NCBI RefSeq assembly: GCF_014203695.1
Contig: NZ_JACHJO010000009.1
Span: 186,001-250,000, forward strand
From: Nocardiopsis algeriensis
Lineage (GTDB): Bacteria; Actinomycetota; Actinomycetes; Streptosporangiales; Streptosporangiaceae
Direction of reading: 5' to 3'
DNA length: 64,000 nt
The translations under genes were made by a program, and so were the position numbers. Each line of letters begins with the position of its first letter. Position 1 is the stretch's first letter. Positions 32,889-42,199 of this stretch are shown in pieces. The notes beneath the pieces were generated by a model. That model did not search any database, was not told where the DNA came from, and saw nothing but the letters and a program-made list of their open reading frames with translations.

Positions 32889-34679
32889 GTGCCCGGCAGG
32901 ATTGAAGACTACGCGTTGATCGGCGACATGCAGACCGCCGTGCTGGTCGGACGCGACGGTTCCATCGACTGGGCCTGCCTGCCCGACTTCGACTCCTCCG
33001 CCTGCTTCGCGGCGCTGCTCGGCGACGAGCAGAACGGCCAGTGGAGCCTGCGGCCCGCGGAGGGCGAGCACCGGGCCACACGGCGCCGCTACCGGGGCCA
33101 CACCCTGGTCCTGGAGTCGGAGTGGGACACCCCCACCGGGACCGTCCGCCTCATCGACTTCATGCCCCCGCGCAGCGGCGCCCCCCACATCGTCCGCATC
33201 GTCGAGGGGGTCACCGGCACCGTCCGGATGACCACCACCCTGCGCATCCGCTTCGACTACGGCCACGTGGTCCCCTGGATGCACCGCACGGGGGCCGAAC
33301 TGGTCGGCATCGCCGGACCCGACGCGGTCTGGCTCAGCACGCCCATCCACCTCCGGGGGCACAACTTCGCCCACGACGCCGACTTCACCGTCACGGCCGG
33401 CCAGCGGGTGCCGTTCGTGATGACCTGGCACCCGTCCCAGGTGGAGGAGTCCGACCACCTGGACGCCGAGAAAGCGCTCTCGCGCACCGAGCGCTTCTGG
33501 GAGGAATGGGCCGGCCGGTGCACCTACGAGGGCCCCTACCGGGAGGCCGTCGTACGCTCCCTCATCGTGCTGAAGGCTCTCACCTACCGCCCCACCGGCG
33601 GAATCGTCGCCGCGCCCACCACGTCCCTGCCCGAGGAGATCGGCGGGGTCCGCAACTGGGACTACCGCTACTGCTGGCTGCGCGACGCCACGATCACCCT
33701 GGAGGCGCTGATCCGCTCGGGCTACACCGACGAGGCCCTCGCCTGGCGCGAATGGCTGGCGCGCGCGGTCGCGGGCGAGCCGCAGCTGATGCAGATCATG
33801 TACGGCATCCGCGGGGAGCGGAGGCTGACCGAGTGGGAGGCCGACTGGCTGCCCGGGTACGAGTACTCGCGGCCGGTGCGCATCGGCAACGCCGCCGTGG
33901 GCCAGTACCAGCTGGACGTGTACGGCGAGGTCATGGACGTGCTGCACCTGGCCCGCCGACAGGGCATCCGGGGCGGCGAGCACCTGTGGGGGTTGCAGCG
34001 CTCCCTGGTCAACTACCTCGAATGGTGCTGGGACGAGCCGGACGAGGGTCTGTGGGAGGTGCGCGGCCCGCGGCAGCACTTCGTGCACTCCAAGGTGATG
34101 GCGTGGGTGGCCGCCGACCGCGCGGTGCGCAGCATCGAGGAGTTCGGCAAGGAAGGTCCCGTGGAGCGCTGGCGGGCCCTGCGCGACACCATCCACGCCG
34201 AGGTGTGCGAGTACGGCTACGACCCCCAGCGCAACACCTTCACCCAGTACTACGGCAGCAAGGAACTGGACGCGGCCCTGCTGCTCATCCCCGAGGTCGG
34301 CTTCCTGCCCTACGACGACCCCCGCGTCATCGGCACCATCGAGGCGGTGCGCGAGGACCTGATGGTGGACGGGTTCGTACTGCGCTACCGCACCGACATG
34401 GAGAGCTCGGCCGACAAGCTGCCGGGGGACGAGGGCGCCTTCCTGGCGTGCAGCTTCTGGATGGCCAACGCCCTGCTGTCCATCGGCCGCCAGGAGGAGG
34501 CGCGCGAGCTGTTCGAGCGGCTGCTGTCCCTGCGCAACGACCTGGGACTGCTCGCCGAGGAGTGGGACCCCGGGGCGGGGCGGCAGGTGGGCAACTTCCC
34601 GCAGGCCTTCAGCCACGTGCCGCTGGTGACCACCGCCCTCAACCTCGCCACGCGCCAGGGCGCCTGGCGCGCCGAGTAA
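32889..34679 (+). CDS. GH15 glycoside hydrolase (trehalase/glucoamylase-like)
   Basis: A 596-aa protein. The start is set at GTG 32889, giving the usual [20 protein letters not shown]-terminus, with GGGGTGAG just upstream; GTG 32880 is an alternative. The N-terminal 230 residues are the beta-sandwich domain. The (alpha/alpha)6 barrel follows, with [15 protein letters not shown], a middle block ending [12 protein letters not shown], and the catalytic [20 protein letters not shown] near the end. No signal peptide is present, so it acts in the cytoplasm, as GH15 trehalases of actinobacteria do. The exact sugar is not certain. Confidence 0.92.
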   Translation: MPGRIEDYALIGDMQTAVLVGRDGSIDWACLPDFDSSACFAALLGDEQNGQWSLRPAEGEHRATRRRYRGHTLVLESEWDTPTGTVRLIDFMPPRSGAPHIVRIVEGVTGTVRMTTTLRIRFDYGHVVPWMHRTGAELVGIAGPDAVWLSTPIHLRGHNFAHDADFTVTAGQRVPFVMTWHPSQVEESDHLDAEKALSRTERFWEEWAGRCTYEGPYREAVVRSLIVLKALTYRPTGGIVAAPTTSLPEEIGGVRNWDYRYCWLRDATITLEALIRSGYTDEALAWREWLARAVAGEPQLMQIMYGIRGERRLTEWEADWLPGYEYSRPVRIGNAAVGQYQLDVYGEVMDVLHLARRQGIRGGEHLWGLQRSLVNYLEWCWDEPDEGLWEVRGPRQHFVHSKVMAWVAADRAVRSIEEFGKEGPVERWRALRDTIHAEVCEYGYDPQRNTFTQYYGSKELDAALLLIPEVGFLPYDDPRVIGTIEAVREDLMVDGFVLRYRTDMESSADKLPGDEGAFLACSFWMANALLSIGRQEEARELFERLLSLRNDLGLLAEEWDPGAGRQVGNFPQAFSHVPLVTTALNLATRQGAWRAE

Positions 34680-34789
34680 CGGACGCCCGTCCGCACTCAG
34701 GCGGAAAGGGTCGGGGGCCGCCGGGAGCAAACACGGCGGAAAGCCCGAACAGGACGTGGATGTCGTTGCCGGACGCTAGGGTTCTGGCC

Positions 34790-35461
34790 ATGACCAAGGA
34801 CCTCAACGAGATCATGGAGAGCGGCTGGGCCAAGGCCCTGGAACCCGTCGCTCCGCAGATCGCCGCGATGGGCGACTTCCTCCGCAAGGAGGTCGCCGAG
34901 GGACGCCCCTACCTGCCCGCCGGGGAGAACGTCCTGCGCGCGTTCAAGCAGCCGTTCGAGGACGTGCGCGTGCTCGTCGTCGGCCAGGACCCCTACCCCA
35001 CCCCCGGAAACGCGGTGGGCCTGAGCTTCTCCGTCGCCCCGGACATGCGGCTGCCGGGAAGCCTGCGCAACATCTTCAAGGAGATGCAGGACGACATCGG
35101 CACGCCGATGCCCTCCAACGGCGACCTGACCCCGTGGACCGAGCAGGGCGTCCTGCTCCTCAACAGGGTGCTGACGGTGCACCCCGGCAAGGCCGGGTCC
35201 CACCGGGGCAAGGGCTGGGAGGCCGTCACCGAGCAGGCCATCCGGGCCCTGGCCGGCCGCGGCAAGCCGCTGGTGGCGATCCTGTGGGGCCGCGACGCGC
35301 GCAACCTGCGCCCGATGATGCCGGGTGTTCCGTGCGTGGAGTCGGCCCACCCGAGCCCGCTGTCGGCGCGCAACGGCTTCTTCGGGTCCAGGCCGTTCAG
35401 CCGCACCAACGCCCTGCTGGAGGAGCAGGGCGCCGATCCGGTGAACTGGCAGCTGCCCTGA
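34790..35461 (+). CDS. ung: Uracil-DNA glycosylase, family 1
   Basis: A 223-aa DNA repair enzyme that removes uracil from DNA. Motif [10 protein letters not shown] contains the catalytic Asp, and motif B HPSPLS the catalytic His. The length is normal. The ATG at 34790 has no Shine-Dalgarno sequence; TAGGGT at 34777-34782 ends 7 nt before it, so the transcript is probably leaderless. The NACHT gene follows 90 bp later on the same strand but has its own ribosome site. Confidence 0.97.
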   Translation: MTKDLNEIMESGWAKALEPVAPQIAAMGDFLRKEVAEGRPYLPAGENVLRAFKQPFEDVRVLVVGQDPYPTPGNAVGLSFSVAPDMRLPGSLRNIFKEMQDDIGTPMPSNGDLTPWTEQGVLLLNRVLTVHPGKAGSHRGKGWEAVTEQAIRALAGRGKPLVAILWGRDARNLRPMMPGVPCVESAHPSPLSARNGFFGSRPFSRTNALLEEQGADPVNWQLP

Positions 35462-35551
35462 TCTCCCCCGTCCCCTGACCTGCGGGCCCGGCCGCCTGCC
35501 GGCTCCGGGTCCGTCCGGGCTCCCCCCCACTCTCCCACCAGGAAGGCCCCC

Positions 35552-38500
35552 ATGGCACGGCAGCTCTCCTACGCGGACGCCCTGAAGCTCCTCGGCGGCA
35601 GCGACCCCGAGTCGGCGAATCTGGCCGAGCGGTTGACGGAGGGCAGCCTGGACCTCCTGGGGGTACCGGACCTGTTCGGGCTGCGGGGGTTGCTGGTGAG
35701 CAAGGGCCGTGAGGCCATCGAGGGGGTGCGGGACAAGCTCAAGGGGCACAGCCGCCTGTCCCGGACCGAGCGCATCGAGGCGGCGCACAAGATCCTGGTG
35801 GTGGTCTCCTTCTTCGAGGCGCTGGAGGAGTGCTGGGAGGAGGCGGGGGCGCCCTTCCCCCTGAAGGACCTGGAGATCACCTCCGAGGAGCAGCTCTCCG
35901 TGTTCGGCCGGGTGCTGGACAGCGGATCCCGCGGGGTACCGCCCGCGTCCGGGCCCGCCTCCCCCGGGTCCGCACCCGACGCGGATCTCCTCCGCATGCT
36001 CCAGGCCTTCTGCCGCCTGGTGCCCGGCCTCGCGGCGGCCGAGGCCCACGGCATCACCGATCCGGGCCACCCCTTCCTCAGGCGGCTGGACCAGGGCCCG
36101 TTCCCGTCGCTCTCCCGGCGGCGCTACGAGGAGAACTACCTCAGGCTCGCCGCCGAGGTGCCCGAGTTCGGGATGTGGGCGCACCTCGAGGAGCACCGGG
36201 GCACGCGCGAGGCCGTCGGCACCGGGCTGTCGGGCCTGTACCGCCGCCTGGAGGAGATCGGGTCCGGGCGGACCGTGGAACGGCGCCGCCAGGAGCTCGC
36301 CGCCGCCTACCAGGCGGTCCTGCGCCAGCCCGTGCTGCGCTCGGCCGACGTCCCGCCCAGGCTGTCCCTGCCGTCCCTGGCCGACGCCTACATCCCTCCG
36401 CGCGGACGTGTGGCGGTCGTCGAGCACTCCGGCGACGCCCCCTCGGTGGAGCAGTGGTGGGAGAGGCAGCCCCTGGTCGAGGACCTGCAGCCGTTCCTCG
36501 CCGGCTACCTGGTCCACCCCCGCACGACGGAGGCCCCCACCGTCATCCTCGGCCACCCCGGGGCCGGCAAGTCCAAGCTCACCGAGATGCTCGCCGCGCA
36601 GCTGCCCCCGGCCGATTTCGTGCCGATCCGGGTGGAGCTGCGCGCGGCCGCCCCCAACGCGCCCATCCACCTGCAGATCGAGGAGGGGCTGGCCGCGGTC
36701 CTGCACGACCGGGTGTCCTGGCGGGAGCTGGCCGACTCCGCCGACGGAGCGCTTCCGGTCGTCATCCTCGACGGCTTCGACGAGCTCCTGCAGGCCACGG
36801 GCGTGGACCGGTCCGACTACCTGGAGCGGGTGCAGGAGTTCCAGCACCAGCAGGAGGCGATGGGACGGCCCGTGGCGGTGGTCGTCACCAGCCGCACCGT
36901 GGTGGCCGACCGGACCCGGTTCCCCGAGGGCACGACCGTGGTCCGGTTGGAGCCCTTCGACGAGCGGCAGGTCTGGCAGCTGCTCCAGGTGTGGAACAAG
37001 GCCAACGCCGCCGCCTTCGCCGCCTCGGGAACCGCACCTCTGACCGTCGACGTGCTCCTGCGCTACCCCGACCTGGCCGAGCAGCCGCTCCTGCTGCTCA
37101 TGCTCCTCATCTACGACGCGGCCGACAACGCGCTGCGCCGCGCCTGGGAGTCCCTCACCCATGTGGAGCTGTACGAGCGCCTGCTGGCGATGTTCGCCGA
37201 GCGGGAGGTGAACAAGCACCGCTCCGGCCTGTCCCGGGAGGACTTCGACGAGGCGGTGGAGGAGGAGATGCGCCGTCTGGAGGCGGCGGCGCTGGCCATG
37301 TTCACCCGGCGCAGGCAGCACGTGAGCGCGGCCGAACTGGAACAGGACCTGGCGGTTCTCATGCCGGAGGCCGCCGTGCGCGCCGACGGCGCGGACCTGC
37401 ACGGCCGGATCGATCCGGCCCACCAGGTGCTCGGCCGGTTCTTCTTCGTCCACGAGTCCCGGGCGCGGACGGGCAGCGGCAGTTCCAGCGTGTTCGAGTT
37501 CCTGCACGCCACCTTCGGGGAGTACCTGGTGGCCAGGGCCGTGGCCGCGGCGCTGGAGGAGGTCGCGGCCCGCAGAGCGGCCCCCCGTACCCGCCGCGGC
37601 CGCGGCGCGGCCCGGCGCGTCGACGACGGGTACCTGTACGCCCTGACCTCCTTCGCCTGCCTCGCCGGGCGCCAGAAGATCCCCGAGTTCCTCGGCCAGA
37701 TCCTGGAGCGGCGCTGCACCGAGGACCCGGGGCTGCGCGACGAGTACGCGGAGCTCCTCGTGGAGCTGTTCCGCGCGGCGCCCTTCCCGGCCTCGGGGCG
37801 GTCCTTCTCCGAGTACGAGCCCGAGCGCCTGCGGACGGTCCACCGGGAGGCCAACTACACGAGCAACCTGGTGCTCCTGCTGGCTCTCGTGCGCCGGGAG
37901 CCGATCGACGTGCGCGAGCTCTACCCCGGCGAGGAGGAGCCCCACCAGGCCCTCCAGAAGACGACCACGCTGTGGCGCACCCTGACCGGGCCCGAGTGGT
38001 TCAGCATCCTGTCCGCGCTGCGGGTGCGCCACCTGGACGGCTGGGCGGACACGGGGGTGGTCACCGTCATCGGCCTGGAGGACGGATCGCCCGTGGACGT
38101 CGGCGAGTGCGTGGGGTTCGAGCTCCGGGCGAACACGGACGCCGTTCCCCACGTGACCGACCCCTACGGGGTCACCGTGCCCTTCGAACTGGCCACCTCC
38201 CGCCTGCTCAGGTCGGCGGCGATGCGGGTCAACGGCACGGCCGCGCGCTTCTGCCTGGGGCTGCTGCCCTACCTGCGGGACGTCTCCGCCGACCTGGGCA
38301 CCTGGTACGGCGACCCGGAGACGGGCGGGTCCTGGTCCGAGCTGCACGAGGTGCTGCTGCTGGGTGTCGGGATCGGCGCGGACGGCCCGCGCAGGCTCGA
38401 CGCCTACCGCAGGCTGCTCGGCACCTCCGCCCTGGGGCGCCTGGAGCTGTACGCGCTCGGCCGGGCGGCCCTCGAATTCACCGATGGCCGGACCGGTCAG

Positions 38501-38791
38501 GACGTGCGGGTGCGCACCGCCGAGCTCGTGGACGGCTACCTCGCCCGCGTGCGCGAGGTCGTCCACGGCCCCAGGCTCTCCCCCGATGCGGTCGAACCGG
38601 TGCTGCGCATGCTGGAGCCCTACGTCGACGGCCGGGAGCTCCGGCGGGTGCGGGAGCTGGTGGCGGCAGCGGACGGTGCGGGCACCGCCGGCACGCACTG
38701 GGACGGCCTTCCCGACATCGGCGAGTGGACCAGCGGCGGCACGGGGGAGGAGGACCGGAGCCGCTTCCCCCACCACCGGCTCGACCTGTGA
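35552..38791 (+). CDS. NACHT-domain STAND NTPase with helical N-terminal domain
   Basis: A 1079-aa protein from ATG 35552, with AGGAAGG upstream. Residues 1-95 (LSYADALKLLGGSDPE, LLVSKGREAIEGVRDKL, RTERIEAAHKILVVVSFFEA) form a helical domain like the NACHT N-terminal helical domains of streptomycete proteins (NNH7 type, from memory). The NACHT core spans about 325-520: Walker A GHPGAGKSKLT, Walker B VVILDGFDELLQ and the sensor VVVTSRTVVAD. A winged-helix and all-helical C-terminal half follows, with no obvious WD40, TPR or LRR repeats. NACHT STAND proteins are signal-triggered switches and several are antiphage. No effector gene is adjacent. Confidence 0.85.
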   Translation: MARQLSYADALKLLGGSDPESANLAERLTEGSLDLLGVPDLFGLRGLLVSKGREAIEGVRDKLKGHSRLSRTERIEAAHKILVVVSFFEALEECWEEAGAPFPLKDLEITSEEQLSVFGRVLDSGSRGVPPASGPASPGSAPDADLLRMLQAFCRLVPGLAAAEAHGITDPGHPFLRRLDQGPFPSLSRRRYEENYLRLAAEVPEFGMWAHLEEHRGTREAVGTGLSGLYRRLEEIGSGRTVERRRQELAAAYQAVLRQPVLRSADVPPRLSLPSLADAYIPPRGRVAVVEHSGDAPSVEQWWERQPLVEDLQPFLAGYLVHPRTTEAPTVILGHPGAGKSKLTEMLAAQLPPADFVPIRVELRAAAPNAPIHLQIEEGLAAVLHDRVSWRELADSADGALPVVILDGFDELLQATGVDRSDYLERVQEFQHQQEAMGRPVAVVVTSRTVVADRTRFPEGTTVVRLEPFDERQVWQLLQVWNKANAAAFAASGTAPLTVDVLLRYPDLAEQPLLLLMLLIYDAADNALRRAWESLTHVELYERLLAMFAEREVNKHRSGLSREDFDEAVEEEMRRLEAAALAMFTRRRQHVSAAELEQDLAVLMPEAAVRADGADLHGRIDPAHQVLGRFFFVHESRARTGSGSSSVFEFLHATFGEYLVARAVAAALEEVAARRAAPRTRRGRGAARRVDDGYLYALTSFACLAGRQKIPEFLGQILERRCTEDPGLRDEYAELLVELFRAAPFPASGRSFSEYEPERLRTVHREANYTSNLVLLLALVRREPIDVRELYPGEEEPHQALQKTTTLWRTLTGPEWFSILSALRVRHLDGWADTGVVTVIGLEDGSPVDVGECVGFELRANTDAVPHVTDPYGVTVPFELATSRLLRSAAMRVNGTAARFCLGLLPYLRDVSADLGTWYGDPETGGSWSELHEVLLLGVGIGADGPRRLDAYRRLLGTSALGRLELYALGRAALEFTDGRTGQDVRVRTAELVDGYLARVREVVHGPRLSPDAVEPVLRMLEPYVDGRELRRVRELVAAADGAGTAGTHWDGLPDIGEWTSGGTGEEDRSRFPHHRLDL

Positions 38792-38820
38792 CCGGAGCGG
38801 TGACCGGAGCGGTGACCGGA
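38789..38820 (+). repeat. Short tandem repeat at the NACHT gene end
   Basis: TGACCGGAGCGG occurs twice in tandem followed by a partial third copy (TGACCGGA), beginning at the stop codon. A small expansion; no function assigned. Confidence 0.6.
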
Positions 38821-38848
38821 AGGGTCCGCCGGCGCGCCCGGCCGGCCG

Positions 38849-39655
38849 TCAGGGAGCGGCGGCTCGGACCACCCGCTCGACGAGGGCCGGGACGACCCTG
38901 CCGATGGAGTCGTGGACGACCGCTCCGGCGTAGTCGTCGTAGGGGGTGGGTTCGGCGTTGACGATCACCAGGGACGCTCGGCCCATCATCGCCACGTCGC
39001 ACAACCCGGCCACCGGGTGCACGGTGAGCGACGTCCCCACGGCCAGGAACACGTCGCACTCCCTGGCCGCCCGGGACGCCTCCTCGACGACCTCGGGGTC
39101 GAGCCGCTGGCCGAAGGAGATGGTGTCCGATTTCTGGATGCCGCCGCACTCCACGCAGCGCGGGTCGGACTCCTCGTCCAGCCGGGCCAGGACGGTCGCG
39201 CTGGGGGTGCGCAGTCCGCACGCCATGCACATCACCCGCAGCATCGTGCCGTGCACCTCGATGACGCGGTCCGCGGGCAGACCGCCGAGCTGGTGCAGGC
39301 CGTCGATGTTCTGGGTGATGAGCGCCCGCAGGCGGCCGGTCCCCTCCAGCCGGGCCAGCGCCCGGTGGGCCTCGTTGGGCTCGGCGCGCCACACCTGGTG
39401 GACACGGCGCTGGAGCCACACCTCGCGGCGGACGTTGATGTCGCCCATGTAGGTGTCGATGTCCGACAGCGCCTGGGCGTTGGGGTCGCTGGTCCACAGC
39501 CCCTGGGGGCCGCGGAAATCGGGGATGCCCGAGTCCGTGGAGACGCCCGCTCCCGTGAGGACCGTGATGCGTTCGGCGGATTCCAGCAGCTCGGCAGCCC
39601 GTTCGAACCCTTCCGGGTCCGAGAGCGGCGCGGATTCTGTGCTCGTCGAGGCCAT
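38849..39655 (-). CDS. SIR2-family NAD-dependent protein deacylase
   Basis: A 268-aa sirtuin from ATG 39655 (ATG 39664 also possible). The NAD site is VLTGAGVSTDSGIPDFRG, the catalytic region is ITQNIDGLHQLGG ... VIEVHGT, and the structural zinc is held by CMACG and CVECGG. GTSLTVHPVAG completes the cofactor pocket. This is the zinc-containing deacylase type, not the stripped SIR2 effector domain found in antiphage proteins. It converges on the NACHT gene with 57 bp between the stops, which alone does not link them. Confidence 0.94.
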   Translation of the reverse strand: MASTSTESAPLSDPEGFERAAELLESAERITVLTGAGVSTDSGIPDFRGPQGLWTSDPNAQALSDIDTYMGDINVRREVWLQRRVHQVWRAEPNEAHRALARLEGTGRLRALITQNIDGLHQLGGLPADRVIEVHGTMLRVMCMACGLRTPSATVLARLDEESDPRCVECGGIQKSDTISFGQRLDPEVVEEASRAARECDVFLAVGTSLTVHPVAGLCDVAMMGRASLVIVNAEPTPYDDYAGAVVHDSIGRVVPALVERVVRAAAP

Positions 39656-39935
39656 GCCCCCCATTCTTGCAGCGGCCGGGAAGGCGCGTGCTCCGGTCCG
39701 CCGTCGGCCGTGTCCCCGTACGGCGGCCCCGCCCCCGCTTCCCGGCGAGGGAGATGCCTCCGCGGCGCCACCGCCTTTAGGGTCGAGCACATCAGCGAAT
39801 CCGTGAACGCGTGGGGCCGCCTGCGAAAGGTTCTTCTCCGCTCCCCCTCCGGGCCCGGGTTCTGTGCGCGGAGTGGCTGCTCATGCCCGACCGATGCACA
39901 TGAGATGGTCAGAGGGTGCGAAAATCGACACAATC

Positions 39936-40820
39936 ATGAAGCAGCCGTCCTACATTCTCGTGGTCAACGGGACCAAGGTCCGGCGCCCGGTGTTCCTCCT
40001 GGGCGCCCCGCACTCAGGAGTCCCCGAGATCGCCCGGGCCCTGTCCCGCGCGCCCGGCTTCCACCTGGCCGCGGGTTCCTCAGGTGTGCTCGACACCGTG
40101 TACGCCGTGGCCAGGCGCCCTTCCCTCGCCCAGGAGAGGGCCGCCGGAACGGCCAACCTCCTCCGGGACGCCTTCGCCGAGGCCTGGCAGCTCACGCCGC
40201 TCACCTGCCCCCGCTGCCCCGGCCCCGGGGCCCGGGTGCCGGCGAGGGCCTCGGGCGAGCCGTGCGAGCACAGCGCCCAGGCGCACCGCTACGGCGACGC
40301 CAGCCCGGACCTGCTGTACTCGGCGACCGTACTGCACACGGCCTTCCCCGATGCCCTGTTCGTCCAGGTGATCCGCGACGGGCGCGACGTCGTGGCGGAG
40401 ATGCTGGAGGACGAGCGGGTGCTGGCCCTGCTCAGACCGGGCCTGGTGAAGGCCGACGGCGAGCTGCCCAACCACTTCTTCGGCCTGGAGGACGAGACCG
40501 ACCTGGAGGCCTTCCGCAAGGGTTCGGAGGCGACCCGGTGCGCGATGCGCTGGCGGGGCGCGGTGCGCATGTCGGCGGCACTGCGCCGCTCCATCGGCAG
40601 CGAGCAGCTGCTGACCCTGCGCTACGAGGACGTCTACGGCGGTGAGGTGGAGACCGCGGCGCGGCTGCGCGAGTTCACGGGTGCGAGGGTGTCGGCGTCC
40701 GAGCTGATGACGACCAGGTCGTGGCGGGTGGGTTCGTGGCGCGACCGCCTCGCCCGGAACCAGCACAGCGACGTCCTGGAGACCGCGGGCGTGGAGCTGT
40801 CCCGCCTGGGCTACCTCTGA
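39936..40820 (+). CDS. Sulfotransferase-like protein with Cys-rich insert
   Basis: About 294 aa from ATG 39936; ATG 39900 is possible. VFLLGAPHSGVPEIARAL is a P-loop-like 5'-PAPS phosphate site, and DALFVQVIRDGRDVVAEM with LLTLRYEDVYGG match the 3'-phosphate and helix motifs of sulfotransferases. Between them a short insert (LTCPRCPGPG ... GEPCEH) has three Cys and one His that could hold zinc. The acceptor is unknown; actinomycete relatives modify lipids, sugars or natural products. No PAPS-forming genes are nearby. Confidence 0.75.
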   Translation: MKQPSYILVVNGTKVRRPVFLLGAPHSGVPEIARALSRAPGFHLAAGSSGVLDTVYAVARRPSLAQERAAGTANLLRDAFAEAWQLTPLTCPRCPGPGARVPARASGEPCEHSAQAHRYGDASPDLLYSATVLHTAFPDALFVQVIRDGRDVVAEMLEDERVLALLRPGLVKADGELPNHFFGLEDETDLEAFRKGSEATRCAMRWRGAVRMSAALRRSIGSEQLLTLRYEDVYGGEVETAARLREFTGARVSASELMTTRSWRVGSWRDRLARNQHSDVLETAGVELSRLGYL

Positions 40821-40900
40821 GGGGCGGGGCGACCGCCGCCGTCCCGCACACACCGTGCCGCCGCAGTGCCCTTGCCGGGGCCCGGCGCTACGATGGGCCC

Positions 40901-41062
40901 ATGTCGATCTCTTCCCTGCTGTCCCTGCTGGCCCTCGTCGCGGTGCTCACGCTGGTCGTCGCCATGTTCGTGGGCGGCGCCGTGTACGTCCTGCGCCTGC
41001 GCCGCCACGGCTCCGAGGCGGTCCTGGCCGCCTCCCGCAAGCGCCGGGAGCTGCGCGACTGA
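40901..41062 (+). CDS. 53-aa single-span membrane protein
   Basis: A small protein with one N-terminal hydrophobic helix (SLLSLLALVAVLTLVVAMFVGGAVYVL) followed by a short, strongly basic tail (RLRRHGSEAVLAASRKRREL). I do not recognise a family. TACGAT at 40889-40894 ends 6 nt before the ATG, so the gene is probably leaderless and truly expressed. Repeat element copy 3 follows its stop. Confidence 0.7.
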   Translation: MSISSLLSLLALVAVLTLVVAMFVGGAVYVLRLRRHGSEAVLAASRKRRELRD

Positions 41063-41091
41063 CCTCTGGGGCGGTCCGTCGGGCATCCGCC

Positions 41092-41183
41092 CCGGGCCGT
41101 GTCTTCCGGATCGCCTCGGTCCGCACGGCCGCCGGGGACCGGCTCCGCCGATGCGACGAGAGCATCCGAAAGACGCGGTCTAG
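41092..41183. repeat. CTAG-bounded palindromic element, copy 3
   Basis: Outer arms CCGTGTCTTCCGGAT and ATCCGAAAGACGCGG pair with one wobble and one mismatch; the inner CTCGGTCCGCACGGCCG, CGGCTCCGCCGATG and CGAGAGCATCC match copies 1 and 2. The right CTAG supplies the TAG stop of the aldo/keto reductase gene (41180-41182). Confidence 0.85.
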
Positions 41184-42004
41184 CCCCGGAACTCCTCGGG
41201 ATCGGGACCGAACCTGGTGCCGGAGTTGAGTGCGTCCAGGCGCTCGGTCTGGCCGTCGGAGAGCTCGAAGTCGAAGATCTCGAAGTTGGCGCGGATGCGC
41301 GCGGGCGTCACCGACTTGGGAATCACCATGTTGCCGAGCCGGACGTTCCAGCGCAGCAGGACCTGCGCCGGTGTGCGGCCGGTCTCCTGGGCGATGTCGA
41401 CGACGGTCGGGTGGTCCAGGAGTCTGCCGTGTCCCAGCGGGCTCCAGGCCTCGGTGACGATGCCGTGCGCGGCGTGGAAGCGGCGCAGCTCCTTCTGGGC
41501 GAGCATCGGGTGCAGCTCCACCTGGTTGACCATGGGGATGATCCCGCCCTCCTCCATGATCCGCTCCAGCTGCGGGACGTGGAAGTTGGAGACGCCGATG
41601 GCTCGGGCCCGGCCCTCGGCGTAGATGCGCTCCAGAGCCTTCCAGGTGGACACGTACCGGTCCTGGTCCGGCAGCGGCCAGTGGATGAGGTACAGGTCCA
41701 CCGCCTCCACCCCCAGGCGCCGCAGGCTGGCGTCGAAGGCGCGCAGGGTCGTGTCGTATCCGTGGTCGGGGTTGGCGAGCTTGGTGGTGATGAAGACGTC
41801 GCCGCGGTTCAGCCCGGAGCGGCGCAGCGCCTCGCCGACCTCCTTCTCGTTGCCGTAGGAGGCCGCCGTGTCGATGCTGCGGTAGCCCGCGTCCACGGCT
41901 GCGGAGACCGCCTCCGCCACTTCCTCCGGCGGCACCTGCCAGACCCCGAGGCCCAGCTGCGGCAGGCGCATCCCGTTGTTCAGCGTCACCGACGGAACCG
42001 TCAT
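41180..42004 (-). CDS. Aldo/keto reductase, AKR5-like
   Basis: A 274-aa NADPH-dependent reductase. The catalytic Asp and Tyr lie in GYRSIDTAASYGNEKEVG, the Lys in VFITTKLAN and the His in DLYLIHWPLP. IPKSVTPARIRAN is the NADPH 2'-phosphate site. It resembles the 2,5-diketo-D-gluconate reductase branch, but the substrate is unknown. The gene ends in a TAG stop provided by repeat element copy 3. ATG 42004 is chosen (GGGATGAGGGCG upstream); ATG 42013 is possible. The PucR-like regulator is divergent, 195 bp away. Confidence 0.92.
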   Translation of the reverse strand: MTVPSVTLNNGMRLPQLGLGVWQVPPEEVAEAVSAAVDAGYRSIDTAASYGNEKEVGEALRRSGLNRGDVFITTKLANPDHGYDTTLRAFDASLRRLGVEAVDLYLIHWPLPDQDRYVSTWKALERIYAEGRARAIGVSNFHVPQLERIMEEGGIIPMVNQVELHPMLAQKELRRFHAAHGIVTEAWSPLGHGRLLDHPTVVDIAQETGRTPAQVLLRWNVRLGNMVIPKSVTPARIRANFEIFDFELSDGQTERLDALNSGTRFGPDPEEFRG

Positions 42005-42199
42005 CGCCCTCATCCCCCGTAGGCACCGAACGCTCCTGCCCGCCCCCGCGGGCACACGGCCCTCCCCCCGGACCGCACGTCGCATACTGCCACGCGGCAC
42101 CGGTGTGCGGGCCCAGGCTGCGCCGGTCGGGCGCGGCTTTTTACGGTTCCTCCGACCGGGCGGCGGTAGGCTTCCCGGGCCGGTGCGGGAGGAGGGGCC

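Noticed and set aside
34697-38776. A 1359-codon open frame on the minus strand opposite the NACHT gene
   Set aside because: It mirrors the third-position GC bias of the NACHT gene, has no domain signatures and also runs through the 5' part of ung. It is an antisense artefact of high GC.
38789-38820. Tandem 12-bp repeat as a functional site
   Set aside because: Two and a half copies right at a stop codon fit simple slippage; nothing suggests a binding site.
38849-39655. NACHT plus SIR2 as a two-gene antiphage system
   Set aside because: The genes converge and the sirtuin keeps the zinc deacylase layout, so they are not an operon and not the usual SIR2 effector type.
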